A stretch of DNA of 64,000 nt from Ornithinimicrobium faecis (lineage in GTDB: Bacteria > Actinomycetota > Actinomycetes > Actinomycetales > Dermatophilaceae): contig NZ_CP099489.1 of the NCBI RefSeq assembly GCF_023923225.1, forward strand, positions 1,674,001 through 1,738,000. Reading direction: 5' to 3'. The notes under the pieces were generated by a model. The model was not told where the DNA came from and did not search any database. It worked only from the letters and a program-made list of their open reading frames with translations. A program made the position numbers and the translations under genes. Below are positions 17,059 through 30,358 of this stretch, one piece after another (within the stretch, counting starts at the first letter, position 1; each line of letters begins with the position of its first letter).

Positions 17059-18116
17059 TCATCGGCGCCGGGCAGGCCGGTCTGGCCACCGCGCACCTGC
17101 TCACGCAGGCGGGCCGCGACTGCCTCGTCGTCGACGGCGCCGGGCGCATCGGCGACAACTGGCGCCACCAATACGACTCGCTCACCCTGTTCACGCCCAA
17201 CGGCGTGAACGGGCTGCCGGGGCTGGCTTTCCCGGGCGACCCCTGGGCGTTCGCCGGCAAGGACGAGGTGGGCGACTATCTCGAGACGTATGCCGAGCAG
17301 CTGGCTCTCCCCGTCCGGCTCGGGACCCGCGTGGGTCACCTCGGTCGCGACGGCTCCGGCTTCCGCGCCGAGACCTCCACCGGTGTCGTGCGCAGCCAGA
17401 ACGCGGTCATCGCCACCGGCACGTTCGGGCGCACGCCCTCAGTGCCGTCCTGTGCGAGCGAGCTGGACCCGGCGATCCTGCAGCTGCACTCCAGTGCCTA
17501 TCGGCGGCCGGGGCAGCTGCGCGAGGGCCCCGTGCTGGTCGTGGGCGCCGCGCACTCCGGGTGCGACATCGCCCTCGAGCTGGCGCCGACGCGCGAGACC
17601 ACGCTGGTCGGTCGCGACACCGGCCAGGTCCCGGTCTCCTGGGACAGCCCCGCCTTCAAGGCGGTGATGACCGTCCTCGTGCAGGCCCAGCGGCACGTGC
17701 TCACCCGGCGCACGCCGATGGGCCGGCGCCAGCGCCGCGAGGTGCTCGCGCACGGCGGCCAGATGCTGCGGGTCAAGCGCTCGCACCTGCTGGAGGCCGG
17801 TGTCTCGCGCACGCCCGCCCGCGTGGTGGGCACCGTGGGCGGTCAGCCGCAGCTGGACGACGGCACGGTGCTCGAGGTGGCCAACGTGATCTGGGCGACC
17901 GGCTTCCGACAGGACTACTCCTGGCTGGACCTGCCGGTGCTGGACGAGTCCGGCTGGCCGCGGGAGTCCCGCGGCGTCGCCCAGGACGTCGACGGTGTCT
18001 TCTTCTGCGGGCTGGCCTATCAGTTTGCGTTTGCCTCGATGCTGCTGCACGGCGTGGGCCGCGACGCGGCGTATCTGACCAGCCGCATCCTGGCGCGCAC
18101 CCCCGCAAGAAGATAG
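16986..18116 (+). CDS. Flavin-containing monooxygenase-like oxidoreductase
   Basis: A 376-residue flavoprotein with two dinucleotide-binding sites. The FAD site is TLIIGAGQAGLATAHLL (GAGQAG at residues 27-32). The NAD(P)H site is VLVVGAAHSGCDIALEL (about residue 180). Between them lie GDNWRHQYDSLTLFTPNG and the ATGTF motif (VIATGTFGRTP), and near the end VIWATGFRQDYSWLDLP. This is the CzcO/FMO/TrkA-like group that adds oxygen to nucleophilic substrates. It overlaps the small membrane protein gene; the pair may be translated from one mRNA. The repeat cluster at 18.1 kb begins at its stop codon. Confidence 0.88.
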   Translation: MSTTDTPLTDTTTDSGADRVTDTLIIGAGQAGLATAHLLTQAGRDCLVVDGAGRIGDNWRHQYDSLTLFTPNGVNGLPGLAFPGDPWAFAGKDEVGDYLETYAEQLALPVRLGTRVGHLGRDGSGFRAETSTGVVRSQNAVIATGTFGRTPSVPSCASELDPAILQLHSSAYRRPGQLREGPVLVVGAAHSGCDIALELAPTRETTLVGRDTGQVPVSWDSPAFKAVMTVLVQAQRHVLTRRTPMGRRQRREVLAHGGQMLRVKRSHLLEAGVSRTPARVVGTVGGQPQLDDGTVLEVANVIWATGFRQDYSWLDLPVLDESGWPRESRGVAQDVDGVFFCGLAYQFAFASMLLHGVGRDAAYLTSRILARTPARR

Positions 18117-18186
18117 GCGCGCACCCCCGCAAAAAGATAAAGGTCTCGCACGCCCTACCCGCATTTTGATAGAGGTCTCGCACGCT
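18100..18186 (-). repeat. Repeat cluster of the yggS 32-bp family
   Basis: Two copies of GCGCGCACCCCCGCAA (near 18,094 and 18,118) lead into two copies of CTCGCACGC (18145 and 18177, exactly 32 bp apart), with GATAAAGGT or GATAGAGGT before them. Read on the minus strand the units are GCGTGCGAGACCTCTATC plus AAAATGCGGGT, clearly kin to the repeats in yggS. They lie between a monooxygenase gene and a LuxR-family gene and cover the monooxygenase stop codon. Confidence 0.75.
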
Positions 18187-18253
18187 CGCTACGACAAGCC
18201 GGGCCCTCGTGGGATGCGCCTGACCGGAGTAGCCTGCAGGTGGAGGACCGAGC

Positions 18254-19915
18254 ATGGACCCTGACCGGCTCGAGAGGGCACGCCGCGACGCCGACCGCCA
18301 CGACTGGGGTCAGGCGCTGAGCGGCTGGCGCGAGCTCGCCCCGGATGGCCCGAGCACTGCGGACCTCAGCACCGAGGACCAGATCACCTGGGGCATCACC
18401 GAGTTCCTCAGCGGTCACCCGGATCAGGCCGTGCGTGCCCTGCAGTCGGCCCATCACCGTCAGATCGAGCACGGCGCGGTCGAGGCGGCGCTTCACTCGG
18501 CCTTCCTGCTGGCCACGATCTTCGACCTGCGCGGGCAGTCCTCGATGTTCCAGGGCTGGCTGGGGCGTGCCGAGCGTCAACTCGCCCTGATTGAGAGCCC
18601 GAGCGACGCAGCGGTCGTGGGGCGCGGCTTCCTCGCGATGCTTGAGCTGCGTCGTGCGCTCGGGGCGGGACGCTTCGATCAGATGGGACCCCTGGCGGAC
18701 GAGATTGCCGAGATCGGCCACCGCCAGCAGCAGCCGGACCTCATTGCGATGGGAGTCCTGAGCCAGGGCCGGCTCAACATCTATGGCGGTGACGTGGCCC
18801 GCGGTCTGGCCCAGTTGGATGAGGCGCTGTCCGGGGTGTGGGCCGCCGAGGTGAGCCCGCTGGTGGCCGGTGTCGTCCTGTGCACCGCGATCGAGGGGTG
18901 TCAGGAGGTCGGCGCCGTGGATCGTCTCTGCCAGTGGTCCGACGGCCTGAGCACCTGGTGCGCCGATCAGCCGGGCCTGGCGGTCTTCACCGGCGCCGCT
19001 GCCCTGCATCACGGCCAGACCCTGATCCTGCGGGGCGAGTGGGACGCGGGGCTCGCCGCGCTAACGGCCGCCAGTGAGCGCTATCTGTCCCTGGGCCAGC
19101 ACGGCTCCGCCGGGGTCGCCGAGCGGGAGCGCGGTGACCTGCTCCGCCTGCGTGGCCGGCTTGAGGAGGCGAAGGCCGCCTATCAGGGTGCGTTGACCCA
19201 CGGGTGTGATCCGCACCCGGGCCTGGCCCTGCTGTGGTTGGCGGAGGGCAGGGCCGACGACGCAGCAGTCGCGGTGCGGCGCCTGCTCGAGGAGCTCGTC
19301 ATCCCGGCCCAGCGGGGCCGGGTCCTCCCAGCGGCCATCGATGTGCTCCTGGCGGTGGACGACACGACGTATGCCGAGGGGCTGGCTCAGGAGTTGGACC
19401 TCCTTGCGGAGGTGACGGACTGTGCGCCGATCGCGGCCACCGCTGCGCGAGTCCATGCCCAGGTCGAGTTGGCGCGCGGAGACGCGGCGGGTGCGGTGCC
19501 CTATGCCCGCAAGGCGATGCACCTGTGGTCCGACACCGACGCCCCCTTTGAGGTGGCTCGCGCTCGCCTGGTGCTGGCCGACGCACTGACAGCTGTCGGC
19601 GACGTGCAGTCCGGACAGCATGAGCGACAGGAAGCCACCGCCAGGTGCGAGGCGCTCGGTGCCGTGCTGCCGGCGGACGTCTCGTCGCCGGCCGGCACCC
19701 GGGGGAGCGGCGGCCTGACCCCGCGCGAGGTCGAGGTGCTGACTCTGGTGGCCGGGGGCGCGAGCAATCGCGCGATAGCCACTGAGCTCGTCCTGAGTGA
19801 ACGCACGGTGGCTCGGCACCTCAGCAACATCTTCGGCAAGCTGGGTGTGACCTCACGAACGGCTGCAACTCACCAGGCACACCAGCACCACCTGGTGGCG
19901 CGTCCGGGCCGCTGA
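18254..19915 (+). CDS. LuxR-family regulator with TPR-like sensor region
   Basis: A 553-residue protein. Residues 1-470 are an Ala/Leu-rich helical array with TPR-like spacing (for example AAYQGALTHGCDPHPGLALL). The C-terminus is a LuxR/NarL helix-turn-helix (LTPREVEVLTLVAGGASNRA, then IATELVLSERTVARHLSNIF). Unlike MalT/LAL regulators it has no Walker A motif, so it lacks the ATPase part. The start ATG 18254 has GGAGG at 18242-18246. In related organisms such proteins lie beside oxidoreductases, and the upstream flavin monooxygenase is a plausible target, but that is inference. It is the last gene before the rrn promoter region. Confidence 0.83.
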   Translation: MDPDRLERARRDADRHDWGQALSGWRELAPDGPSTADLSTEDQITWGITEFLSGHPDQAVRALQSAHHRQIEHGAVEAALHSAFLLATIFDLRGQSSMFQGWLGRAERQLALIESPSDAAVVGRGFLAMLELRRALGAGRFDQMGPLADEIAEIGHRQQQPDLIAMGVLSQGRLNIYGGDVARGLAQLDEALSGVWAAEVSPLVAGVVLCTAIEGCQEVGAVDRLCQWSDGLSTWCADQPGLAVFTGAAALHHGQTLILRGEWDAGLAALTAASERYLSLGQHGSAGVAERERGDLLRLRGRLEEAKAAYQGALTHGCDPHPGLALLWLAEGRADDAAVAVRRLLEELVIPAQRGRVLPAAIDVLLAVDDTTYAEGLAQELDLLAEVTDCAPIAATAARVHAQVELARGDAAGAVPYARKAMHLWSDTDAPFEVARARLVLADALTAVGDVQSGQHERQEATARCEALGAVLPADVSSPAGTRGSGGLTPREVEVLTLVAGGASNRAIATELVLSERTVARHLSNIFGKLGVTSRTAATHQAHQHHLVARPGR

Positions 19916-19970
19916 CCTGCACAGATAGCCCGATCGAGGCCGTCTGGTCACCTGCTGTTGGACCAGAGTT

Positions 19971-19998
19971 GGTTCTGCCGCAGAACCGGTGCTATTGT
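19971..19998 (+). promoter_or_regulatory. Putative rrn promoter P1 with perfect palindrome
   Basis: TTGGTT (19969-19974) and TATTGT (19993-19998) are separated by 18 bp. Between them lies GGTTCTGC-C-GCAGAACC (19971-19987), a perfect palindrome. It could be an operator over P1, or a terminator of the upstream LuxR gene (6-bp stem, 5-nt loop). Confidence 0.45.
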
Positions 19999-20082
19999 TA
20001 CGTCTCGCCGCTGCGGCCATGCCGCACGGACGACCTTGTCGAAGAACCTGGCCAGGGCGCTCTCCACGGAGAGAAAGCCGAT

Positions 20083-20111
20083 TTGGACAAGCAACACCGA
20101 CAAGTTAGACT
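20083..20111 (+). promoter_or_regulatory. rrn promoter P2
   Basis: TTGGAC (20083-20088), a 17-bp spacer and TAGACT (20106-20111) form a strong sigma-70-type promoter about 300 bp before 16S. The TTGRCA-17-TAGACT form is typical of actinobacterial rRNA promoters. Confidence 0.75.
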
Positions 20112-20170
20112 GAACAGGTTGCCCCAAACGCCTTGCAGATCGAAATGGTTTGTGTGGTGGGTGGTGTGTG

Positions 20171-20200
20171 TCCGATCTTTGAGAACTCAACAGCGTGTCA
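20171..20200 (+). promoter_or_regulatory. rrn leader boxA-like antitermination/processing element
   Basis: TTGAGAACTCAACAG (from 20179) matches the conserved actinobacterial rRNA leader element and recurs in the 16S-23S spacer as TTGAGAACTACACAG (22308). The rest of 20200-20408 is leader RNA with no gene. Confidence 0.6.
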
Positions 20201-20408
20201 GTAATCGATGCCAATTTTAACCCTGTCCCAGGGCGTGTCATGCATCTTTTGTGGGTGTGTGGTGTGTCGTGGTGGCAAGGATTTCTTTGAATTAGATTGA
20301 TGGATTGAGTCAGTTGACTCGTTTCTGTCTGCTAGTGATTGTGCCCTTTGTGGGTCAAAGTTTGCTCGGCTGGTACTGCCTTTGTGGTGGTGTTGGTTGG
20401 GTGTTTGA

Positions 20409-25478
<5,070 letters not shown>

Positions 25479-25594
25479 CAAAGATGCTACGCGTCCACTG
25501 TGTGGTTCCCGAGATACGAACCACAACCCACACGCACCGACCTAAAGCCCCGGTGCGTGTAACCCGCAACACGGTTGGTTTATATTTCCATAGA

Positions 25595-25713
25595 GTTACG
25601 GCGGCCATAGCGAGAGGGAAACGCCCGGACACATACCGAACCCGGAAGCTAAGCCTCTCAGCGCCGATGGTACTGCACTGGTGACGGTGTGGGAGAGTAG
25701 GACACCGCCGGAC
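25595..25713 (+). rRNA. rrf: 5S ribosomal RNA
   Basis: About 118 nt, starting GTTACGGCGGCCATAGCG and ending GGAGAGTAGGACACCGCCGG. It contains the CCGAACCCGGAAGCTAAGCC loop B/C region, and its ends pair with each other. A strong terminator follows. Confidence 0.96.
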
Positions 25714-25723
25714 AAACATTCCT

Positions 25724-25761
25724 AGTAGCCCCGTTCTGACCTCGGTCAGGGCGGGGCTACT
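25724..25761 (+). terminator. rrn operon terminator
   Basis: AGTAGCCCCGTTCTGACC (25724-25741) is complementary to 25744-25761 along 18 positions, with two G-U pairs; the innermost bases must open to form the loop. Between here and dnaE1 (25762-25959) I see no gene. Confidence 0.9.
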
Positions 25762-25959
25762 GGCATGTCCGGACCCAGTCCGCGCAGGCCCCGCTGCCCC
25801 ACGGGGAGGTGCCGGACAGGGAGTCCTGGCGCCTCGGCATACGCCGTCGTTGTGTGGTGCGTGTGCCTGATGGGACGGGTGTGACAGGCGTTCTCGCAGG
25901 TCATCGACGGGCGCCGTCGCGCACCGGTGAGCCGAGTTCGGACTGTCCCCGCGGCGACC

Positions 25960-25965
25960 TAGAAT
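25960..25965 (+). promoter_or_regulatory. Leaderless -10 box (TAGAAT) for dnaE1
   Basis: TAGAAT is followed by 7 nt and ATG 25973, with no ribosome-binding site in between. Confidence 0.65.
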
Positions 25966-25972
25966 CAACTCG

Positions 25973-28900
25973 ATGTCCACTGCACCCAGCTCCGCCGGCA
26001 ACTTTGTCCACCTGCACAACCACACCGAGTACTCGATGCTCGACGGTGCTGCCCGAATCACCGACATGTTCGACCGGGCCGCAGAGCTGGAGATGCCCGC
26101 CATCGCCACGACCGACCACGGCTACATCTTTGGCGCCCACGAGTTCTGGAGCGCGGGGCAGAAGGCGGGGGTCAAGCCGATCATCGGCCTGGAGGCCTAC
26201 GTCACGCCGGGGACGCACCGCACGGACCGCTCGAGGGTCAAGTACGGCGATGGTGGCCGTGACGACGTGTCCGGCTCGGGTGCCTACACCCACATGACGA
26301 TGTGGGCCCGCAACAACAACGGGCTGCACAACCTCTTCCGCATGGCCTCGCTGGCGTCTCTCGAGGGCTACTACTTCAAGCCGCGCATGGACCGGGAGCT
26401 GCTGGAGACCTATGGGCAGGGGATCATCGCCACGACCGGCTGCCCGTCCGGTGAGATCCAGACCCGGCTGCGGTTCGGGCAATACGATGAGGCGCGCCAG
26501 TATGCCGCGGACATGCAGGACATCTTCGGCAAGGAGAACTACTTCCTGGAGCTGATGGACCACGGGCTCGACATCGAGCGGCGCACCCGGCAGGACCTGC
26601 TGAGGCTGGCCAAGGACGTGGGCCTGCCGATCGTGGCCACCAACGACCTGCACTACACGCACAAGGAGGATGCCAAGGCGCACAGCGCGCTGCTGTGCAT
26701 CCAGACCGCGGCGACGTTGCAGGACCCCAACCGTTTTCAGTTCGGCGGCGACGGCTATTACCTCAAGACCGCCGAGGAGATGCGTGACGTCTGGCGCGAG
26801 CTGCCTGAGGCGTGCGACAACACCCTGCTGATCGCTGAGCGCTGTGAGGTCTCCTTCACCGAGGGCGAGGGGCGCTTCATGCCGCGCTTCCCGGTGCCGG
26901 AGGGGGAGGACGAGACGTCCTGGTTCGTCAAGGAGGTCGAGACCGGGCTGCACAAGCGCTTCCCGGAGGGCATCCCGGACTATGCCCGCAAGCAGGCGGA
27001 GTATGAGACGGGCGTCATCCTCGGCAAGGGCTACCCGGGCTACTTCCTGGTCGTCGCCGACTTCATCAATTGGGCCAAGAGCCAGAAGATCCGGGTCGGA
27101 CCGGGCCGTGGCTCCGGTGCCGGCTCGATGTGTGCCTACGCGATGGGCATCACCGACCTGGACCCGATCCCGCACGGGCTGATCTTCGAGCGGTTCCTCA
27201 ACCCCGAGCGCATGTCGATGCCCGACTTTGACGTCGACTTCGATGACCGGCGCCGCTCCGAGGTGATCCACTACGTCACCGAGAAGTATGGCGACGAGCG
27301 GGTCGCCATGATCGCGACCTACGGCACGCTGAAGGCCAAGGCGGCACTCAAGGACGCCGCCCGGGTGATGGGCTTCCCGTTTGCGATGGGGGAGAAGCTC
27401 ACCAAGGCGATGCCTCCGGCCGTGATGGGCAAGGACATCCCGCTGTCCGGGATCTTCGACACGGAGCACCCGCGCTATGGCGAGGCTGGCGAGTTCCGCG
27501 AGCTGCTGCAGACCGACCAGGAGGCCGCGCAGGTCTTCGAGACCGCGACGGGCCTGGAGGGGTTGAAGCGGCAGTGGGGCGTGCACGCGGCCGGCGTCAT
27601 CATGTCCAGCGAGCCGCTGATCGACGTCATCCCGATCATGCGCCGCGAGCAGGACGGCCAGGTCATCACCCAGTTCGACTATCCGACGTGTGAGCGCCTC
27701 GGGCTGGTCAAGATGGACTTCCTGGGCCTGCGCAACCTGACGGTGCTGGACGATGCGATCGCCAACATCAAGCTCAACCGCGGCGAGGACATCGACCTGG
27801 ACGTCCTGTCCAAGGACATGACCGACACCAAGGCCTACGAGCTGCTGGGCCGCGGTGACACTCTTGGCGTGTTCCAGCTGGACGGCTCCGGCATGCGCCA
27901 ACTGCTGCGTCTCATGCAGCCCGACAACTTCGAGGACATCTCCGCGGCCCTCGCGCTCTATCGCCCCGGCCCCATGGGCGTGAACGCGCACACCAACTTC
28001 GCCCTGCGCAAGAACGACAAGCAGGAAGTTGTCCCGCTCGACCCGCAGCTGAAGGGCAAGCTGCAGCCAGAGATGGTCGAGGCGCTCGAACCCATTCTTG
28101 GGAATACATACGGTTTGTGTATTTATCAAGAGCAGGTCATGGAGATTGCCCAGAAACTCGCGGGCTACACGCTGGGCAATGCAGATCTGCTCCGACGCGC
28201 GATGGGCAAGAAGAAGAAGGAGGTGCTCGACGCCGAATACATTCCTTTCTCTGACGGCATGAAGGCCAATGGTTATAACGAGGCCTCCGTTGCAGCGCTG
28301 TGGGGCGTGCTGGTGCCGTTCTCCGACTATGCGTTCAACAAGGCGCACACCGCGGCCTACGGCGTCATTTCCTACTGGACGGCTTACCTCAAGGCCAACT
28401 ACCCGGCCGAATACATGGCGGCGCTGCTGACCAGTGTCCGGGACGACAAGGACAAGACGGCGCTCTATCTCAACGAGTGCCGGCGCATGGGCATCGCGGT
28501 GCTGCCGCCCGACGTCAACGAGTCGATCGCCAACTTCGCCGCCGTCGGCAAGGACATCCGCTTCGGGCTGGCCGCGATCCGCAATGTCGGCACCAACGTC
28601 GTCGACGCCGTCGTGGTCACCCGCGATCAGAAGGGCAAGTTCAGCTCCTTTGAGGACTTCCTGCGCAAGTGCCCGGCCGTGGTCTGCCAGAAGCGCACCA
28701 TCGAGTCGCTGATCAAGGGCGGGGCCTTCGACGAGCTCAAGCACCCGCGGCAGGGCTTGGTCACCGTGCACGAGCGTTATGTCGACGCTCTCGCCGAGGA
28801 GAAGAAGCAGGAGGCCATCGGCCAGGACAGCCTCTTCGGCGGGTTTGGTGGCGAGGAGCCCGACGTGCAGATCGTCACGCTGCCCCCGGTGCCGGACATC

Positions 28901-29542
28901 GAGTGGGAGAAGCAGATCAAGCTCGCCTTCGAGCGCGAATATCTCGGTCTCTACGTCTCCGACCACCCGCTCAACGGCATCGAGCACATCTTGACGGCCA
29001 ACGCGACCGCCACGATCGGTCAGGTCGTCAGCGAGGACGGCCCGCAGGACGGCGAGTTCGTCACGGTGGCCGGGCTGATGACCTCGGTGCAACTCAAGCG
29101 CACCAAGAACGGCGATCCGTATGCGCGGGTCCAGTTGGAGGACCTGGTCGGCTCGATCGAGTGCGTCTTCTTCCCCAAGTCGTATATGACGGTCTCGACG
29201 ATGCTCGCGCCCGACACGGTCGCGGTGATCCGCGGCCGGTTCAAGCGCAGCGAGGACACCACCGAGATCCTCGCCCAGGACCTGACCATCCCGGAGATCA
29301 AGGAGGGGCCGCGCGGCCCGGTGCTGCTCACCATGCCGCTGACCCGGGCGACGGACGGGCTGGCCAACAAGCTGCGCAACGTGCTCTCCCAGCACCCCGG
29401 CTCCACGGAGGTGCACGTCAAGCTCACCCAGCCGGGTCGTCAGGTGCTGTTGCGCCTGGACCCGACGCTGCGCGTCACGGCGTCACCAGAGTTTTTCGGC
29501 GACATCAAGGCCCTGCTGGGACCGGCTGCCGTCGGCAGCTGA
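25973..29542 (+). CDS. dnaE1: DNA polymerase III alpha subunit DnaE1
   Basis: A 1189-residue replicative polymerase. The N-terminal PHP domain (about residues 10-290) has FVHLHNHTEYSMLDGAARI and TTDHGYIFGAHEFW and in actinobacteria acts as the proofreading exonuclease. The palm/catalytic region has GPGRGSGAGSMCAYAMGITD and PDFDVDFDDRRRSEV (catalytic Asp). YQEQVMEIAQKLAGYTLG, LLRRAMGKKKKEVLD and PFSDYAFNKAHTAAYG mark the fingers and helix-hairpin-helix approach. An OB fold sits near residues 1020-1110. Length is normal. The segment about 28,087-28,290 uses AT-richer codons (ATT CTT GGG AAT ACA) than the rest. It is the leading replicase for chromosome copying. Confidence 0.97.
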   Translation: MSTAPSSAGNFVHLHNHTEYSMLDGAARITDMFDRAAELEMPAIATTDHGYIFGAHEFWSAGQKAGVKPIIGLEAYVTPGTHRTDRSRVKYGDGGRDDVSGSGAYTHMTMWARNNNGLHNLFRMASLASLEGYYFKPRMDRELLETYGQGIIATTGCPSGEIQTRLRFGQYDEARQYAADMQDIFGKENYFLELMDHGLDIERRTRQDLLRLAKDVGLPIVATNDLHYTHKEDAKAHSALLCIQTAATLQDPNRFQFGGDGYYLKTAEEMRDVWRELPEACDNTLLIAERCEVSFTEGEGRFMPRFPVPEGEDETSWFVKEVETGLHKRFPEGIPDYARKQAEYETGVILGKGYPGYFLVVADFINWAKSQKIRVGPGRGSGAGSMCAYAMGITDLDPIPHGLIFERFLNPERMSMPDFDVDFDDRRRSEVIHYVTEKYGDERVAMIATYGTLKAKAALKDAARVMGFPFAMGEKLTKAMPPAVMGKDIPLSGIFDTEHPRYGEAGEFRELLQTDQEAAQVFETATGLEGLKRQWGVHAAGVIMSSEPLIDVIPIMRREQDGQVITQFDYPTCERLGLVKMDFLGLRNLTVLDDAIANIKLNRGEDIDLDVLSKDMTDTKAYELLGRGDTLGVFQLDGSGMRQLLRLMQPDNFEDISAALALYRPGPMGVNAHTNFALRKNDKQEVVPLDPQLKGKLQPEMVEALEPILGNTYGLCIYQEQVMEIAQKLAGYTLGNADLLRRAMGKKKKEVLDAEYIPFSDGMKANGYNEASVAALWGVLVPFSDYAFNKAHTAAYGVISYWTAYLKANYPAEYMAALLTSVRDDKDKTALYLNECRRMGIAVLPPDVNESIANFAAVGKDIRFGLAAIRNVGTNVVDAVVVTRDQKGKFSSFEDFLRKCPAVVCQKRTIESLIKGGAFDELKHPRQGLVTVHERYVDALAEEKKQEAIGQDSLFGGFGGEEPDVQIVTLPPVPDIEWEKQIKLAFEREYLGLYVSDHPLNGIEHILTANATATIGQVVSEDGPQDGEFVTVAGLMTSVQLKRTKNGDPYARVQLEDLVGSIECVFFPKSYMTVSTMLAPDTVAVIRGRFKRSEDTTEILAQDLTIPEIKEGPRGPVLLTMPLTRATDGLANKLRNVLSQHPGSTEVHVKLTQPGRQVLLRLDPTLRVTASPEFFGDIKALLGPAAVGS

Positions 29543-29556
29543 GCCGTATGCCGTGG

Positions 29557-29606
29557 CTCCCGTCGTGTAGAACCGGTCACCGGTGCCCGGGTCAGCACGA
29601 CGGGAG
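29557..29606 (+). terminator. Hairpin terminator after dnaE1
   Basis: CTCCCGTCGTG (29557-29567) is the exact complement of CACGACGGGAG (29596-29606), an 11-bp stem with an internally structured 28-nt loop. Confidence 0.65.
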
Positions 29607-29678
29607 ACGGTGCGTCTTGCCTCGTGCGGGGGTAGGGGGACTGCTCGGTGACGAGTGGGGTTGCGCGTCGAGGCTTGT

Positions 29679-29684
29679 TAGCGT
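29679..29684 (+). promoter_or_regulatory. Leaderless -10 box (TAGCGT)
   Basis: TAGCGT plus 6 nt precedes ATG 29691. Confidence 0.5.
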
Positions 29685-29690
29685 GAAGTC

Positions 29691-30176
29691 ATGACTGCTG
29701 GACAGAACGCGCCCATCCTGATGGGCGCCTATCGCTTCCCGAAACTGTTGACCTCGAAGTCGGAGCCGGTCATCCTCGGCGTCCTGCCCGGGCGGGTGTG
29801 GCTCACCGGTCAGGGCGGAGTCTTCTTCGACGCCCCGGTCGACCAGATCACGGCGAAAGCCAACTCGACGGTCGGCCACGTGACCCTTGAGGTCGACGGC
29901 ACCAAGCACATCATCGCCGGCGTCGGCAGCGCCAAGGGGGGTCCGTTCAGCCCCGAGCAGCTCCAGGAACTGCAGGACTCGCAGCAGGGCGTCGCCGCGG
30001 ACCCGACGACGCAGTCCCTGATGGCCGGTCGCGCACTGTTCGTCGGCACCCCGGGCAAGGTCGATGGCACCTATCACGGTGGCATCCAGTCCCTGGCCGG
30101 TCGGGAGATCGGCCAGCAACGCGACTTCGGCGAGGCCATGCGCGAGCTGCTGACCGCAGTCGGCGTCAAGCTCTGA
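29691..30176 (+). CDS. Conserved-looking hypothetical protein (161 aa)
   Basis: A soluble 161-residue protein with no membrane segment or signal peptide. It alternates strands and glycines (SEPVILGVLPGRVWLTGQGG, HVTLEVDGTKHIIAGVG), suggesting a PH-like or beta-sandwich N-terminal half. A helical C-terminus follows (GQQRDFGEAMRELLTAVGVK). I do not recognise the family. It stands alone between dnaE1 and a strong bidirectional hairpin and is probably transcribed from its own leaderless promoter. Confidence 0.72.
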   Translation: MTAGQNAPILMGAYRFPKLLTSKSEPVILGVLPGRVWLTGQGGVFFDAPVDQITAKANSTVGHVTLEVDGTKHIIAGVGSAKGGPFSPEQLQELQDSQQGVAADPTTQSLMAGRALFVGTPGKVDGTYHGGIQSLAGREIGQQRDFGEAMRELLTAVGVKL

Positions 30177-30228
30177 CGGCAATCGTTTGAAGGCACGGGC
30201 GAAGCGGCGGAGGACAGAGGGAGGCGGG

Positions 30229-30267
30229 GACGGGTGGGTGAGTCACCTGACGACTCACCCACCCGTC
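30229..30267. terminator. Bidirectional hairpin terminator
   Basis: A perfect 16-bp stem (GACGGGTGGGTGAGTC at 30229-30244, complement at 30252-30267) with a 7-nt loop separates two convergent transcription units. Confidence 0.85.
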
Positions 30268-30358
30268 TCGAGGCAGCGCCCTGCCAAGGGGCAGCTCAGA
30301 CGTGGGCGTCAAGGGGCGCGTTCGAGGCGGTGGACGATGCGGGGTGCTCTGGCAGCCG

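Noticed and set aside
25901-29416. Minus-strand frame of 1171 codons opposite dnaE1
   Set aside because: It is the antisense shadow of dnaE1: composition is Arg/His/Val/Gly-rich, with no family motif, while the plus strand encodes an intact polymerase.
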